A DNA stretch of 64,000 nt from Microbacterium sp. AK031 (GTDB lineage Bacteria > Actinomycetota > Actinomycetes > Actinomycetales > Microbacteriaceae): NCBI RefSeq assembly GCF_024807145.1, contig NZ_JANUCA010000002.1, forward strand, positions 124,001 to 188,000. Direction: 5' to 3'. Both the position numbers and the translations under genes were made by a program. This document shows, piece by piece, positions 43,806 to 54,888 of the stretch. Every line of letters begins with the position of its first letter. The first letter of the stretch is position 1. Below the pieces are notes generated by a model. That model saw nothing but the letters and a program-made list of their open reading frames with translations, was not told the origin of the DNA and ran no database searches.

Positions 43806-44750
43806 TCACGCCCGGCAGGCCTCGACCTCGTCAGCGATCTCGGTGCACAGCGTGCGGATGAGGTCGTAGTACGCGTCGTCGACGGCACCGAAGCCGAACC
43901 AGCCATCGGTCAGGAACTCGTTGAGCTCGACGCCCGCGTCCGTCAGGTCGGACTGGGTGCTGTCGGCGAGTGCGTCGAAGAGCTGGTCCTTGACGTCCTG
44001 CGGCAGTGCAGCCTGCAGCACGATCGGTGCGGCCGGCACCTGCACGCGCTCGACCTCGACGAGCTCGCCCGACGTGATCAGCGGGTCGGCGTCGATGTCC
44101 TGGGCGAAGCCGACCTGGCAGTCGGTGCCCTCGGCGACCTTCTTCGCGTTCAGGTCGTGCTCCTCACCGAAGAGACGATCGTCGTCGGCGACGGTGACGC
44201 CGGCCTCGAGCAGACCGCCCATCGGAACCGCGAAACCGGAGGTGGAGGTCGGGTTGACGAAGCAGACGGGCTGGTCGGCGAAGTCTGCGAGCGAGGTCAC
44301 GTCAGCGGCGGCGGGATTTCTGACCGCGACCGAGAAGTAGCCGGGCTCGGCGCCCTCCTGGGTGATCTGCGCGCCGATGGGCTCGATGTCCGCGCCCGCG
44401 TTCTGCGCCTGGTAGTAGGTGAACGCGGATATCTGCGCGATGTCGATCTGGTCTGCGGCGAGGCCCTGCACGACGGCGGTGTAGTCGGTGGCCTGGAAGA
44501 GCTCGACCTCCTTGCCCGTGATCTCGGCGATCCAGTCGGCGATCGGCTGGGCGTCCTGGTCGGCGCCCTCATGGTCGGGCAGCACGGCGAAGATCAGCTT
44601 GTCGGCGCTGCCGGAGGCGAATGTGCCTTCCGCGGCAGTGGCATCGCCCTCGGTGTCGGAGGCAGCCGGCGAGGGGGCACAGGCGGCGAGGCCGAACGCG
44701 AGCGTGAGACCGGCGGCGATTGCGAGGCCGCGCTTCAGGGTGAACTGCAT
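43806..44750 (-). CDS. phnD: Phosphonate ABC transporter substrate-binding lipoprotein
   Basis: 314 residues. The signal peptide ends in the lipobox LAAC (Cys24), then an Ala/Ser/Glu linker. The PhnD fold is shown by LIFAVLPDHEGADQDAQPIADWI, VELFQATDYTAVVQGLAADQIDIAQISAFTYYQ and CFVNPTSTSGFAVPMGGLLEAG. The DYTA and STSG segments contribute phosphonate ligands in the family. It heads the phnDCE operon, and a PHO-box-like direct repeat lies about 105-125 bp upstream. Confidence 0.94.
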   Translation of the reverse strand: MQFTLKRGLAIAAGLTLAFGLAACAPSPAASDTEGDATAAEGTFASGSADKLIFAVLPDHEGADQDAQPIADWIAEITGKEVELFQATDYTAVVQGLAADQIDIAQISAFTYYQAQNAGADIEPIGAQITQEGAEPGYFSVAVRNPAAADVTSLADFADQPVCFVNPTSTSGFAVPMGGLLEAGVTVADDDRLFGEEHDLNAKKVAEGTDCQVGFAQDIDADPLITSGELVEVERVQVPAAPIVLQAALPQDVKDQLFDALADSTQSDLTDAGVELNEFLTDGWFGFGAVDDAYYDLIRTLCTEIADEVEACRA

Positions 44751-44852
44751 GGGGTGGACCTTTCGGTGACAGTGCAGGGTGAGGATCGGCGGGACGGCCG
44801 ACTGCGACAGTCAAGGCGCGGGAGGCGTCGCCCGTGGATCGCGAACGCAACT

Positions 44853-44874
44853 GGTTCGTGAACGCGATGTGAAT
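44853..44874 (-). promoter_or_regulatory. Candidate PHO box upstream of phnD
   Basis: On the minus strand ATTCACATCGC is followed directly by GTTCACGAACC, two 11-nt units sharing TTCAC at the spacing of actinobacterial PhoP boxes (GTTCACC-N4). It lies in the gap between phnD and the divergent LysR-like gene. Confidence 0.5.
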
Positions 44875-44918
44875 TCGCCGTGGTGTGGTCTCCGCCGTGG
44901 CGCGGGTACCCTGAATCC

Positions 44919-45647
44919 ATGGTGAAACAGCGCGGGCGCGGAGGCTCCGCGAAGCGTCCCGCCTCCGCGAGGACGCCGTCGCGCACCCCCTCGCCGTCGG
45001 GGAAGAAGTCCGCCGCACGCGATCAGGTCGTCTTCGACTCGAGCCCCGTGCGCGAAGCTCCGCGTGTGTTCCGCCTCGGCGCCGTTGCGGGAGCCACTCC
45101 CGGCAGGTGGATCGACACGTGGAAGCAGCGCATGCCCCACGTCACGCTGGAGCTCGTGCCCATCGAGACCGAGCCCCAGCGCGCCTCGATCGACGAGTTG
45201 GATGCCGCGCTCATCCGCCTTCCGCTGGACGATGACACTCTGCACCTGATTCCGCTCTACGACGAGATCGCCGTGGTCGTCGCCTCCGCAGAGTCGCATC
45301 TGCTCGCGGTCGACGAGCTCGAGCCGTCAGATCTCGCCGGAGAGGTGCTGATCACGCCGCTCGATGACGTGCTCGGTCCGCTCGGCATCCCCGGCGTTCT
45401 GACGCCCGAGTTCGCTCCGCTCGCCACCACGGGCGATGCGATCGCCACCGTCGCCACGGGCGTCGGCATCGTGATCGTGCCGATGTCGCTGGCGCGGCTG
45501 CATCAGCGCAAGGGCACAGACCACCGACCGCTGCGCGGAGGCCCGATCTCCACGGTCGCGCTCGCCTGGCCCAGAGAGCGCACGACCCCCGACGTCGAGA
45601 CCTTCGTCGGGATCGTGCGCGGACGCACCGCGAACTCCTCGCGCTGA
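44919..45647 (+). CDS. LysR substrate-binding-domain protein without an HTH
   Basis: 242 residues. The first about 45 are basic and disordered (Arg/Lys/Ser/Pro, rich in SAKRPASARTPSRTPS-like text). The rest is a LysR effector domain: RVFRLGAVAGATPGRWIDTW, LDAALIRLPLDDDTLHLIPLYDEIAVVVA and VATGVGIVIVPMSLARL. The N-terminal winged helix of LysR regulators is missing. Such proteins exist in Microbacteriaceae; it may bind a ligand without DNA or bind DNA through the basic tail. A TACCCT -10-like box 6-7 bp before the ATG suggests a leaderless mRNA. Divergent from phnD. Confidence 0.75.
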   Translation: MVKQRGRGGSAKRPASARTPSRTPSPSGKKSAARDQVVFDSSPVREAPRVFRLGAVAGATPGRWIDTWKQRMPHVTLELVPIETEPQRASIDELDAALIRLPLDDDTLHLIPLYDEIAVVVASAESHLLAVDELEPSDLAGEVLITPLDDVLGPLGIPGVLTPEFAPLATTGDAIATVATGVGIVIVPMSLARLHQRKGTDHRPLRGGPISTVALAWPRERTTPDVETFVGIVRGRTANSSR

Positions 45648-45666
45648 GCGACGGTAGGTTATCGTC

Positions 45667-46379
45667 ATGGCTTCGCTTCTCTATGTCTGCGTGCGGCCGG
45701 AGCGCGGCGCAGCAGAGGCGGAGCACGTCTCCTTCCAGCGAGGGCTCGCCGTCCAGGACCTGGATCAGTTCGACCTGCTCGCGGGTCCCCTCACCGATGA
45801 GGTGCTCGCCCGTCACGACGGATTCGTCATCGGCGGTTCACCGTTCAACGTGACGGATGCCGTGAAATCGCCGTTGCAGCAGCGCGTCGAGGCCGACCTC
45901 GAATGCATCGCCGCTCGTGCGCTCGACGGTCATGCCGCAGCCTTCTTCACGTGCTTCGGGATCGGCGTCGTGACCCGCATGCTCGGAGGCACGCTGACCC
46001 TCTCGCACCCCGAAGCCACCCGAGCGACGCAGATCAAGACGACGGATGCCGCGGCGACCGACCCCGTCTTCGGGCCCAGCGCACCGGCCCTGAGCGTCTT
46101 CACCGCGCACAAGGAGAGCGCTGTCGCCGCACCCGCGGATGCAGTGCTGCTCGCGACGAACGACGATTGCCCCGTGCAGGCGTACCGTGTCGGCACCGGA
46201 CTGTACGCGACGCAATTCCACCCAGAGCCGAGCCCGCGGGACTTCGCCGACCGGATGACGTTCTACCGGGGCAACGGATACTTCGACCCCGAGGCGTTCG
46301 ACGCCGTGGAAGCAGAGATCCTCGCCGCCCATGGTGTGGGCGGCGAGGATCTGCTGCGTCGATTCGCGGAGAACTTCGC

Positions 46380-46383
<4 letters not shown>
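45667..46383 (+). CDS. Class I glutamine amidotransferase domain protein
   Basis: 238 residues. GATase1 fold with the nucleophile Cys in AAFFTCFGIGVV (about 97) and the His-Glu pair in YATQFHPEPSP (about 182). These GMP-synthase-like stand-alone domains transfer or release ammonia from glutamine or process gamma-glutamyl compounds; the partner is not evident. Its stop overlaps the convergent Clp gene by 4 bp. Confidence 0.87.
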
Positions 46384-48920
<2,537 letters not shown>

Positions 48921-48934
48921 TGCGTTCTCCTAAA

Positions 48935-48955
48935 GTTGAGCGTGCTTCACTCAAC
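48935..48955. promoter_or_regulatory. HAIR-like HspR operator before the Clp gene
   Basis: GTTGAGC-N7-ACTCAAC keeps the 7-7-7 architecture of the HspR inverted repeat CTTGAGT-N7-ACTCAAG, with changes at the outer bases. It is 15 bp upstream of the Clp start codon, where it would block the promoter. Confidence 0.6.
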
Positions 48956-48990
48956 CTCAACGCATAGCGTATGGGAGTATTCCCGGTCTC

Positions 48991-49452
48991 TCAGACATCG
49001 CGCATCAGATCGATCCGCTCACGCAGATACGCCTCCAACGGCATGTATGCACCGGATCTCGACCAGCGCACCTGCGGGATGCCGTCGATCGATGCCACCG
49101 GACCGGACGAGCCGCCGGCATCCACGGCATCCACGTCGATGACCGACCAGTCCACATGGACGACGTCGCCCTCGTCGAACCCGCCCCGCAACGCCAGCTG
49201 CCGCCGCGCCGCCCGCGCTCGCGCCGATTCCGCGGTGTATCCACGGCGCCCTAGATCGGCGGCACGCAGGATCTCGGCCGTCGCCAGGGTCCTGTCGTCG
49301 GTGAGCAGCAGCACTCCGATGTGCCAGGCCTCGCCCACGCGCACGATCCGCTCGCCGCGCCAGCGCGATGAGCGTTCCTCGCCGAGCCCCTCCTTGGGCA
49401 CGCCGGCGAGCGTCGCGCGCGCGGATGCCAGCAGTTCGGATGTCGTCGTCAC
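48991..49452 (-). CDS. Conserved hypothetical protein
   Basis: 153 residues, soluble, no signal peptide. Features include SRWRGERIVRVGEAWHIGVLLLTDD, an Arg-rich helix ESARARAARRQLALRGGFDEGD, VVHVDWSVIDVDAV and a C-terminal helix YLRERIDLMRDV. I do not recognise the family. The start overlaps the antiporter stop by 4 bp, so it is translated with the antiporter and may support or regulate it. Confidence 0.7.
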   Translation of the reverse strand: MTTTSELLASARATLAGVPKEGLGEERSSRWRGERIVRVGEAWHIGVLLLTDDRTLATAEILRAADLGRRGYTAESARARAARRQLALRGGFDEGDVVHVDWSVIDVDAVDAGGSSGPVASIDGIPQVRWSRSGAYMPLEAYLRERIDLMRDV

Positions 49453-50657
49453 AGCTCCCCCAGCGGCAGGTCTCGTTCAACGGCGTCCAGTCTGGCGCGA
49501 TCTCCCCGCAGTGTCATCGCGATGAGCGGGAAGGCCAGCACGGAAAGCATGCCTGCGCCGACCAGGGCCGCTGCCATAGCCGGATCCAGGATCTTCTCGT
49601 CCACGCCGATGGCCGTCACGGCCACGATGATCGGGAGCCCCGTCGCCGCCAGCATCCCGATCGCCGTGCGTTCACGCACGCTCGCGCCGCTCGGAGCCGA
49701 CAGCTGTGCGGCCGCGCCCCGGATCACCAGCAGAGCGATCAGGAACAACGGCACCATCGCGACCGCGACCGGCGAGGCGATGAGCAGGTCGAGGTCGAAT
49801 GTGACACCGGTGTAGAGGAAGAAGATCGGCACCAGGAGGCCGAACGCGATCGCCTCGATCTTGCTCTCGATCGCCTCGGCATCCGGTTTAGGAGCCCGCG
49901 CCATGATGATGCGCCAGACAGCGCCGGCGACGAACGCGCCGAGCAGCATGTCGAGGTCGAGGACGACGCTGAGCCCGACCAGACCGGCGATCAGCAGCAG
50001 CACGAACCGCACCCCGAACTGTTCAGACGTGTGCAGTGTCGCCCTCACGACAGCGTGCAGCCGCCCATGAGGTGCGCGGCGGGCGACCAGGATCACCGCT
50101 CCGGCGAGTATGACGAACGTCAGCAGGATGGCAGCGGCCACGGGGGTCTTCCGCGTGCTGAGGAATATCGAGACCGCGATCAGCGGCAGGAACTCTCCGA
50201 CCGCGCCGATCGTCGTGATGACCTTGCCGAAAGGCGTATCGAGTTCCCGCGCGTCTCGGAGGATCGGCATGAGTGTCCCCAGAGCCGTCGAGCTCAGGGC
50301 GATCCCGATCACGACCATGCCCTCATCCGGTGCGATCAGGAAGCCTACTGCGATGCCCAGCGCCAAGCTCAGCAGCCATCCGAGCGAAGCGCGCACGAGC
50401 GGTCTGCCCGTGACCGCGGGGAAGTCGATCTCGTTGCCGGCCATGAAGAACAGCATCGCCAAGCCGAAGTCGCTGAGTTTGTCGAGCACCTGGCTCGGTT
50501 CCGCCCATCCGAGCACGGCCGGGCCGAAGAGGATGCCGAGCACCAGTTCGAACACGATGATCGGAACGCGCAGCACCGGTCGGATGCCGCGGGCGAGCAG
50601 CGGTGCGGCCACAGCGAGCAGCGGTATCAGTACCAACCCGAAGTCGCTCGCTGTCAT
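49449..50657 (-). CDS. CPA2/Kef-type cation:proton antiporter
   Basis: 402 residues with about twelve membrane segments. The core LGILFGPAVLGW, FGLAMLFFMAGNEIDF, IALSSTALGTLMPILRDARELDT and LPLIAVSIFL match Na+/H+ exchanger (CPA2) proteins; GVRFVLLLIAGLVGL and FGLLVPIFFLYTGVTF follow. No TrkA-N/RCK domain is attached. Likely exchanges Na+ or K+ for protons in pH or salt homeostasis. Confidence 0.9.
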   Translation of the reverse strand: MTASDFGLVLIPLLAVAAPLLARGIRPVLRVPIIVFELVLGILFGPAVLGWAEPSQVLDKLSDFGLAMLFFMAGNEIDFPAVTGRPLVRASLGWLLSLALGIAVGFLIAPDEGMVVIGIALSSTALGTLMPILRDARELDTPFGKVITTIGAVGEFLPLIAVSIFLSTRKTPVAAAILLTFVILAGAVILVARRAPHGRLHAVVRATLHTSEQFGVRFVLLLIAGLVGLSVVLDLDMLLGAFVAGAVWRIIMARAPKPDAEAIESKIEAIAFGLLVPIFFLYTGVTFDLDLLIASPVAVAMVPLFLIALLVIRGAAAQLSAPSGASVRERTAIGMLAATGLPIIVAVTAIGVDEKILDPAMAAALVGAGMLSVLAFPLIAMTLRGDRARLDAVERDLPLGEL

Positions 50658-50756
50658 CCGCTCAGGCTATCGACACTGCGGTCCGCTGCGGGGCTGGATT
50701 CGTCACGGCAGACGCGGACGAGAGAGAATCGACGCAGACCCCTGCAAGGAGCATCC

Positions 50757-51602
50757 ATGTCCCAGCCCGACACCGCACGCCTGCTCATCGCCTGCGATGA
50801 CCAGCCCGGAATCGTCGCTGCCGTCGCCGGCGCCCTCGCCGAGCACGGCGCGAACATCATCTCGCTCGACCAGCATTCGACGGATGTGGGCCGATTCTTC
50901 CAACGCACGGTGATCCAACTCCCCGGCCTTGCAGCCGCCCGCCCGGCACTCGAGGCGGCCATGGACAAGGTCGCCGAGCGGTTCGGCATGGAGTGGTCGC
51001 TGCACGATGTCGCCAAGCGCAAGCGTGTAGCCATCTTCGTCTCGAAGTACGACCACTGCCTGATGGAGCTGCTGTGGCGCACGCAGCGCGGTCAGCTCGA
51101 CATCGACATCACCATGGTGATCTCCAACCACCCCGACCTGGCCGAATCGGTGCGCACCTTCGGGGTGCCGTTCGTGCACATCCCGTCCACTGACAAGGTC
51201 GCGATGGAGCAGCGTCAGCTCGAGCTCCTGCAGGGCAACGTCGACCTGGTGGTACTCGCGCGGTACATGCAGATCCTCACCGACGACTTCATCGAGAAGG
51301 TCGGCGCACCGGTGATCAACATCCACCACTCATTCCTGCCAGCGTTCATCGGCGCGAACCCGTATGCGCGGGCAAAGGAGCGCGGTGTGAAGCTCATCGG
51401 CGCGACCGCGCACTATGCGACGGCCGACCTCGACGAGGGACCGATCATCGAACAGGACGTCACGCGTGCCTCGCACGCCGATTCCGCTGCCGATCTGCAG
51501 AGCCGCGGCGCCGACGTCGAGCGTCAGGTGCTCGCTCGCGCCGTGCAGTGGCACGCGGAGGACCGCGTGATCGTGCACGGGAAGTCGACTGTCATCCTCT
51601 GA
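50757..51602 (+). CDS. purU: Formyltetrahydrofolate deformylase
   Basis: 281 residues with an AAGGAG site. The N-terminal ACT domain (about 5-80: RLLIACDDQPGIVAAVAGALAEHGANI) is followed by a formyltransferase-fold domain with the active-site Asn-His-Asp set in VINIHHSFLPAFIGANPY and HYATADLDEGPIIEQD. It hydrolyses 10-formyl-THF to THF and formate, supplying formate for purine synthesis and balancing one-carbon pools. Confidence 0.95.
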   Translation: MSQPDTARLLIACDDQPGIVAAVAGALAEHGANIISLDQHSTDVGRFFQRTVIQLPGLAAARPALEAAMDKVAERFGMEWSLHDVAKRKRVAIFVSKYDHCLMELLWRTQRGQLDIDITMVISNHPDLAESVRTFGVPFVHIPSTDKVAMEQRQLELLQGNVDLVVLARYMQILTDDFIEKVGAPVINIHHSFLPAFIGANPYARAKERGVKLIGATAHYATADLDEGPIIEQDVTRASHADSAADLQSRGADVERQVLARAVQWHAEDRVIVHGKSTVIL

Positions 51603-52665
51603 CCCGTTCAGCAGTCCGCCCGACCGAGCCGGGCAGCCCTGCAACCAGCTCTTCGAACACCTCGGTCGCGTCGTCCAGCCGCGCAAGCGGGGCCGCTTGG
51701 CCCAGCCACAGCGACTGCAGCTCACCGAGGTTCTGCTCCCCGGCCGCGGCACGGAACTTTCCAGTGAGCCAGTTCTGCATCGGGAACGGTGCGATCGTGC
51801 CGCTCGCCTCGATGGCCCGCACCGTGCGGTTGCGGGCGCCACGGGCGAGGCGACCGCTCATGGCTCTGGTCAGCACGCTCTCATCGGCTGCGGTCTCGTG
51901 GATGGCCGCCCGGTGCGCGTCGGTCGCCGCCGACTGCGTCGTCGCGAGGAACGCGGTGCCGACCTGCACGCCGGATGCGCGCAGTGCGAACGCCGCAGCG
52001 GCGCCGCGTCGATCGGCGATTCCACCTGCCGCGATGACCGGCACCGAGACGGCATCCACAACCTGCGGCACGAGCGCGAACGTGCCGACCAGGGAATCCT
52101 CAGCGGGTCGCAGGAACGAGACGCGGTGACCGGCTGCCTCCGCTCCCGATGCGACGATCGCATCGACTCCGCCGACGTCCAGCGCCGTCGCCTCGGCGAC
52201 CGTCGTCGCAGTGCCCACGACGCGGATGCCGCGGCGATGCGCCTCCTCGACGATCTCGGCCGACGGCACGCCGAAGACGACGCTGAGGACGGCCGGTGCC
52301 GCATCCCAGATCGCGTCGAGCTGCTCGTCGAGCGGCGGCAGATACTTCCCGGGCCGTGCCGGAACGTCGACGCCCACCGCCTCGTAGAACGGCTCCAGCG
52401 CCTCAGCGAACACTGTGTGCTGCGGACCCGGTTCGACCTCGTCGCCGGTGGGCAGCCAGATGTTGAGCGCGAACGGCTGCCCTGTCGCCTCGCGCAGCGC
52501 CGCTGCCGTGGACCGAATCCGCTCGCCGTCGTATCCGTACAGCCCGTAAGCGCCGAGCCCACCCGCGTCGCTGACCGCGGTGGTCAGCGCGATCGACGAC
52601 AGTCCTCCGAAGGGCCCCAGAAGGATCGGATGACGGACACCGAGGATTTCACGCAGGTCGCTCAT
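51592..52665 (-). CDS. Nitronate monooxygenase/2-nitropropane dioxygenase family flavoprotein
   Basis: 357 residues from the ATG at 52665. FMN TIM barrel: VRHPILLGPFGGLSSIALTTAVSDAGGLGAYG at the N-terminus, VDAIVASGAEAAGHRV with the catalytic His, VPVIAAGGIADRRGAAAAFALRASGVQVGTAFLAT binding FMN phosphate. Nitronate monooxygenases oxidise alkyl nitronates such as propionate-3-nitronate; some relatives are enoyl reductases. The 3' end overlaps purU by 11 bp, convergent. Confidence 0.9.
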   Translation of the reverse strand: MSDLREILGVRHPILLGPFGGLSSIALTTAVSDAGGLGAYGLYGYDGERIRSTAAALREATGQPFALNIWLPTGDEVEPGPQHTVFAEALEPFYEAVGVDVPARPGKYLPPLDEQLDAIWDAAPAVLSVVFGVPSAEIVEEAHRRGIRVVGTATTVAEATALDVGGVDAIVASGAEAAGHRVSFLRPAEDSLVGTFALVPQVVDAVSVPVIAAGGIADRRGAAAAFALRASGVQVGTAFLATTQSAATDAHRAAIHETAADESVLTRAMSGRLARGARNRTVRAIEASGTIAPFPMQNWLTGKFRAAAGEQNLGELQSLWLGQAAPLARLDDATEVFEELVAGLPGSVGRTAERVRG

Positions 52666-52710
52666 GCCTCCGAGGCTACGCCCCAACCGCCCGCTGATAC
52701 CCTCGATGAC

Positions 52711-52998
52711 ATGGCGGACTGGATCGAGCAGCTGATGCAGTTCGTGCTGTCTGCGCTCGGGCTGGTGAACATGCCCGACCTCGCATCGCTGGACCTCGCA
52801 GCTCTCAGTCTCGCCGTCGCGCTGCTCGCCGCCTGGACCCTCGTGATCGCCATCACGCTCGGCGTGGTGCAGACCGGGCAGGGTTCCGCTCCGCATCCGC
52901 TGCGCGCCATCGGCCGTTCCGTCCTGCTCTCTCAGAGCGATCCGGATGCCGCGGGCCATCCCCGTCCCAGGGCGCCGGGAGTCGTGCGCGCCGTGTGA
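52711..52998 (+). CDS. Small membrane protein, DUF6412-like
   Basis: 95 residues. Hydrophobic segments at about 7-20 and 26-52 (LDLAALSLAVALLAAWTLVIAITLGVV) are followed by a basic/Pro-rich tail (HPLRAIGRSVLLSQSDPDA). The family name rests on its place directly before a YidC-type gene, common in Microbacteriaceae, and on the topology. A TACCCT -10-like box close before the ATG suggests a leaderless mRNA. It may act with YidC. Confidence 0.65.
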   Translation: MADWIEQLMQFVLSALGLVNMPDLASLDLAALSLAVALLAAWTLVIAITLGVVQTGQGSAPHPLRAIGRSVLLSQSDPDAAGHPRPRAPGVVRAV

Positions 52999-53062
52999 CC
53001 GTCCGTTCGTGACGGGAACGCGGCATTTCGCGACCTTCCCGCACACTCTGAACGGACTTCCC

Positions 53063-53812
53063 TTGGACATCTTTGCGTTTCCGCCCATCGCGGCGATCCT
53101 CGACGCCGCCTACGGCGTCCTCACCGGCCTCGCCGATCTGCTCGCACCGCTCGCCGGCAGCGCGGCGGCCGCAGCCGCCGTCATCCTCATCACCCTCATC
53201 GTCCGCACACTGCTCATCCCCGTCGGCATCTCGCAGGCGCGGGCCGAGCAGACCCGCGCCCGGCTCGCTCCTAAACTGCGCGAGATCCAGAAGCGTCACA
53301 AGAAGAATCCCGAGCGTCTGCAGCGCGAGACCATGCAGCTCTACAAGGACGAGGACACCTCGCCGTTCGCCGGTTGCCTGCCGGTGCTGCTGCAGGCGCC
53401 CGTGATCGGCATCCTGTACACGCTGTTCCTGCGCACCGACATCGCAGGGCACGCGAACGATCTGCTGACGCATGATCTGTTCGGCGCCTCGCTCGGCACG
53501 AGCCTCGTGGGCATGCTGACCACCGGGGCGTTCTCGGCGCCGACGCTCGTCGTGTACGGCGCTCTGGTCGCGATCATGATCGTCGTGGCCGAGATCACCC
53601 GCCGCGTGTTCCGGCCTGTTCCGGTCGACGACTCCCCGCTGTCATCGCCCGGGATGCTGCGCATGATGAGCGCGCTGCATTACCTGACCGCGGTGTTCGT
53701 CGTCTTCGTGCCGTTGGCCGCCGGGCTCTACCTCACCGTCACCGTCGTCTGGACGCTCGTGCAGCGGATGATCCTGCGTCGGAGATATCCGCTGCCGGTC
53801 AGCGTGGGTTGA
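53063..53812 (+). CDS. yidC: YidC/Oxa1 family membrane insertase (accessory copy)
   Basis: 249 residues from the TTG at 53063 (LDIFAFPPIAAILDAAYG); longer frames add a Cys/Arg-rich stretch atypical of the family. YidC core: VILITLIVRTLLIPVGISQARAEQ, the basic loop LREIQKRHKKNPERLQRET, GCLPVLLQAPVIGILYTLFLR and a C-terminal pair of membrane helices. It inserts or folds membrane proteins. No ribosomal protein or rnpA genes are near, so this is probably an additional YidC. Confidence 0.9.
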   Translation: MDIFAFPPIAAILDAAYGVLTGLADLLAPLAGSAAAAAAVILITLIVRTLLIPVGISQARAEQTRARLAPKLREIQKRHKKNPERLQRETMQLYKDEDTSPFAGCLPVLLQAPVIGILYTLFLRTDIAGHANDLLTHDLFGASLGTSLVGMLTTGAFSAPTLVVYGALVAIMIVVAEITRRVFRPVPVDDSPLSSPGMLRMMSALHYLTAVFVVFVPLAAGLYLTVTVVWTLVQRMILRRRYPLPVSVG

Positions 53813-54887
53813 GCGCGACCCGCAGCGGCGCATCCGATGCCGCCGCCGCGGCGACCGCCGCATCCACATCTTCGAGCGGATGCACTGCACCGACCACATC
53901 GGCGAACGGATAGGCGCGTCCGCGGCCGGCGAGAAAACCGACCGCCGCTGCAAGCTCGGTGCCGGTGTAGTTGTGCACGCCGGTCACCGTGAGCAGACGC
54001 CGCACAACGCTCTCGGCGTCGAGCGGCACCGGCTCTGCCGGGAAGACACTGCCGACGAGCACGACGGCGGCGCCGACGTCGGCCGCAGCGATCGCGTCGG
54101 CGACGGCGTGCCCCGATGCTTCGATCACGATGTCCGCCGGACCGGTCGCGGCGACGGCCGCGGTTCCCCCGAACCTCTCGGCGAACGTGCGCCTGGATGC
54201 GGACGGGTCGATGACGGTGACCTCAGCACCTTCGTCTGCGGCGATCGCGACAGCGGAGAGCCCGACGAGTCCCGCCCCGTAAACGAGCACCCTCTTGCCC
54301 TCGAGGCTGCGGCCGTCCGCACCTCGGGCGACCGCTGCCCACGCTGTGGCCGTGGCGCACGAGGCTGGCGCCAGGACAGCAGCCGGAAGAGCCTCCGGCA
54401 CCCGCACGATCGTGGTTCCCGCGCGCAGGTGCACGTGACTCGCGAATCCACCGGTCAGTTCCCACCGCGGTCCGATCCGCACGTGACCGTATTTCGCCGA
54501 GGTGTGGCACTTCTGGGTCATGCCCGCCGTGCACCGGTCGCACGTGCCGCACGACACCGTCACCGACCACACCACGCGGTCGCCGATGCGCAGCGGTTCG
54601 CCATCGGCCGAAGTCGTGCCGCCTTCACCGATCGCGATGACACGGCCGACGCTCTCGTGCCCGAGCACCAGCGGCGTCGGCGCCGTCCGGTGGCCTTGCA
54701 TGGTGTGGACGTCGGAGCCGCATATGGTCGACAGCTCGATCGCGACCAGCACGTCGCCGTGGCCGAGGCCCACGCCCGGCACCGCAACCGTCTCGTGAGC
54801 CTGGCCGACGCCGAGCCAGACCTTCGCCGTCGCCGCAGGTCTCAGCGTCACGTCCTGCCGTTCATCGTGCGGTAGCAGGGTGCGCAT
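53799..54887 (-). CDS. Zinc-binding alcohol dehydrogenase, phosphonate-associated (HpnZ type)
   Basis: 362 residues, MDR family. Catalytic zinc site STICGSDVHTMQGH and GHESVGRV; structural zinc Cys cluster CGTCDRCTAGMTQKCH; Rossmann motif VLVYGAGLVGLSAVAIA. It corresponds to the HpnZ-like group of phosphonate-catabolism-associated dehydrogenases. It lies 1 bp after the PhnX-like hydrolase and probably oxidises or reduces an aldehyde or hydroxy-phosphonate intermediate; the exact reaction is unknown. Confidence 0.87.
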   Translation of the reverse strand: MRTLLPHDERQDVTLRPAATAKVWLGVGQAHETVAVPGVGLGHGDVLVAIELSTICGSDVHTMQGHRTAPTPLVLGHESVGRVIAIGEGGTTSADGEPLRIGDRVVWSVTVSCGTCDRCTAGMTQKCHTSAKYGHVRIGPRWELTGGFASHVHLRAGTTIVRVPEALPAAVLAPASCATATAWAAVARGADGRSLEGKRVLVYGAGLVGLSAVAIAADEGAEVTVIDPSASRRTFAERFGGTAAVAATGPADIVIEASGHAVADAIAAADVGAAVVLVGSVFPAEPVPLDAESVVRRLLTVTGVHNYTGTELAAAVGFLAGRGRAYPFADVVGAVHPLEDVDAAVAAAAASDAPLRVALNPR

Positions 54888-54888
54888 G

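Noticed and set aside
49368..50756. Long plus-strand extension of purU to 49368
   Set aside because: The extra 460 residues are antisense to the antiporter and low-complexity; the ATG at 50757 has a good ribosome site and gives the family length.
53063..53812. Longer YidC start at 52946
   Set aside because: It would add a Cys/Arg-rich stretch overlapping the upstream gene and unlike known YidC N-termini.
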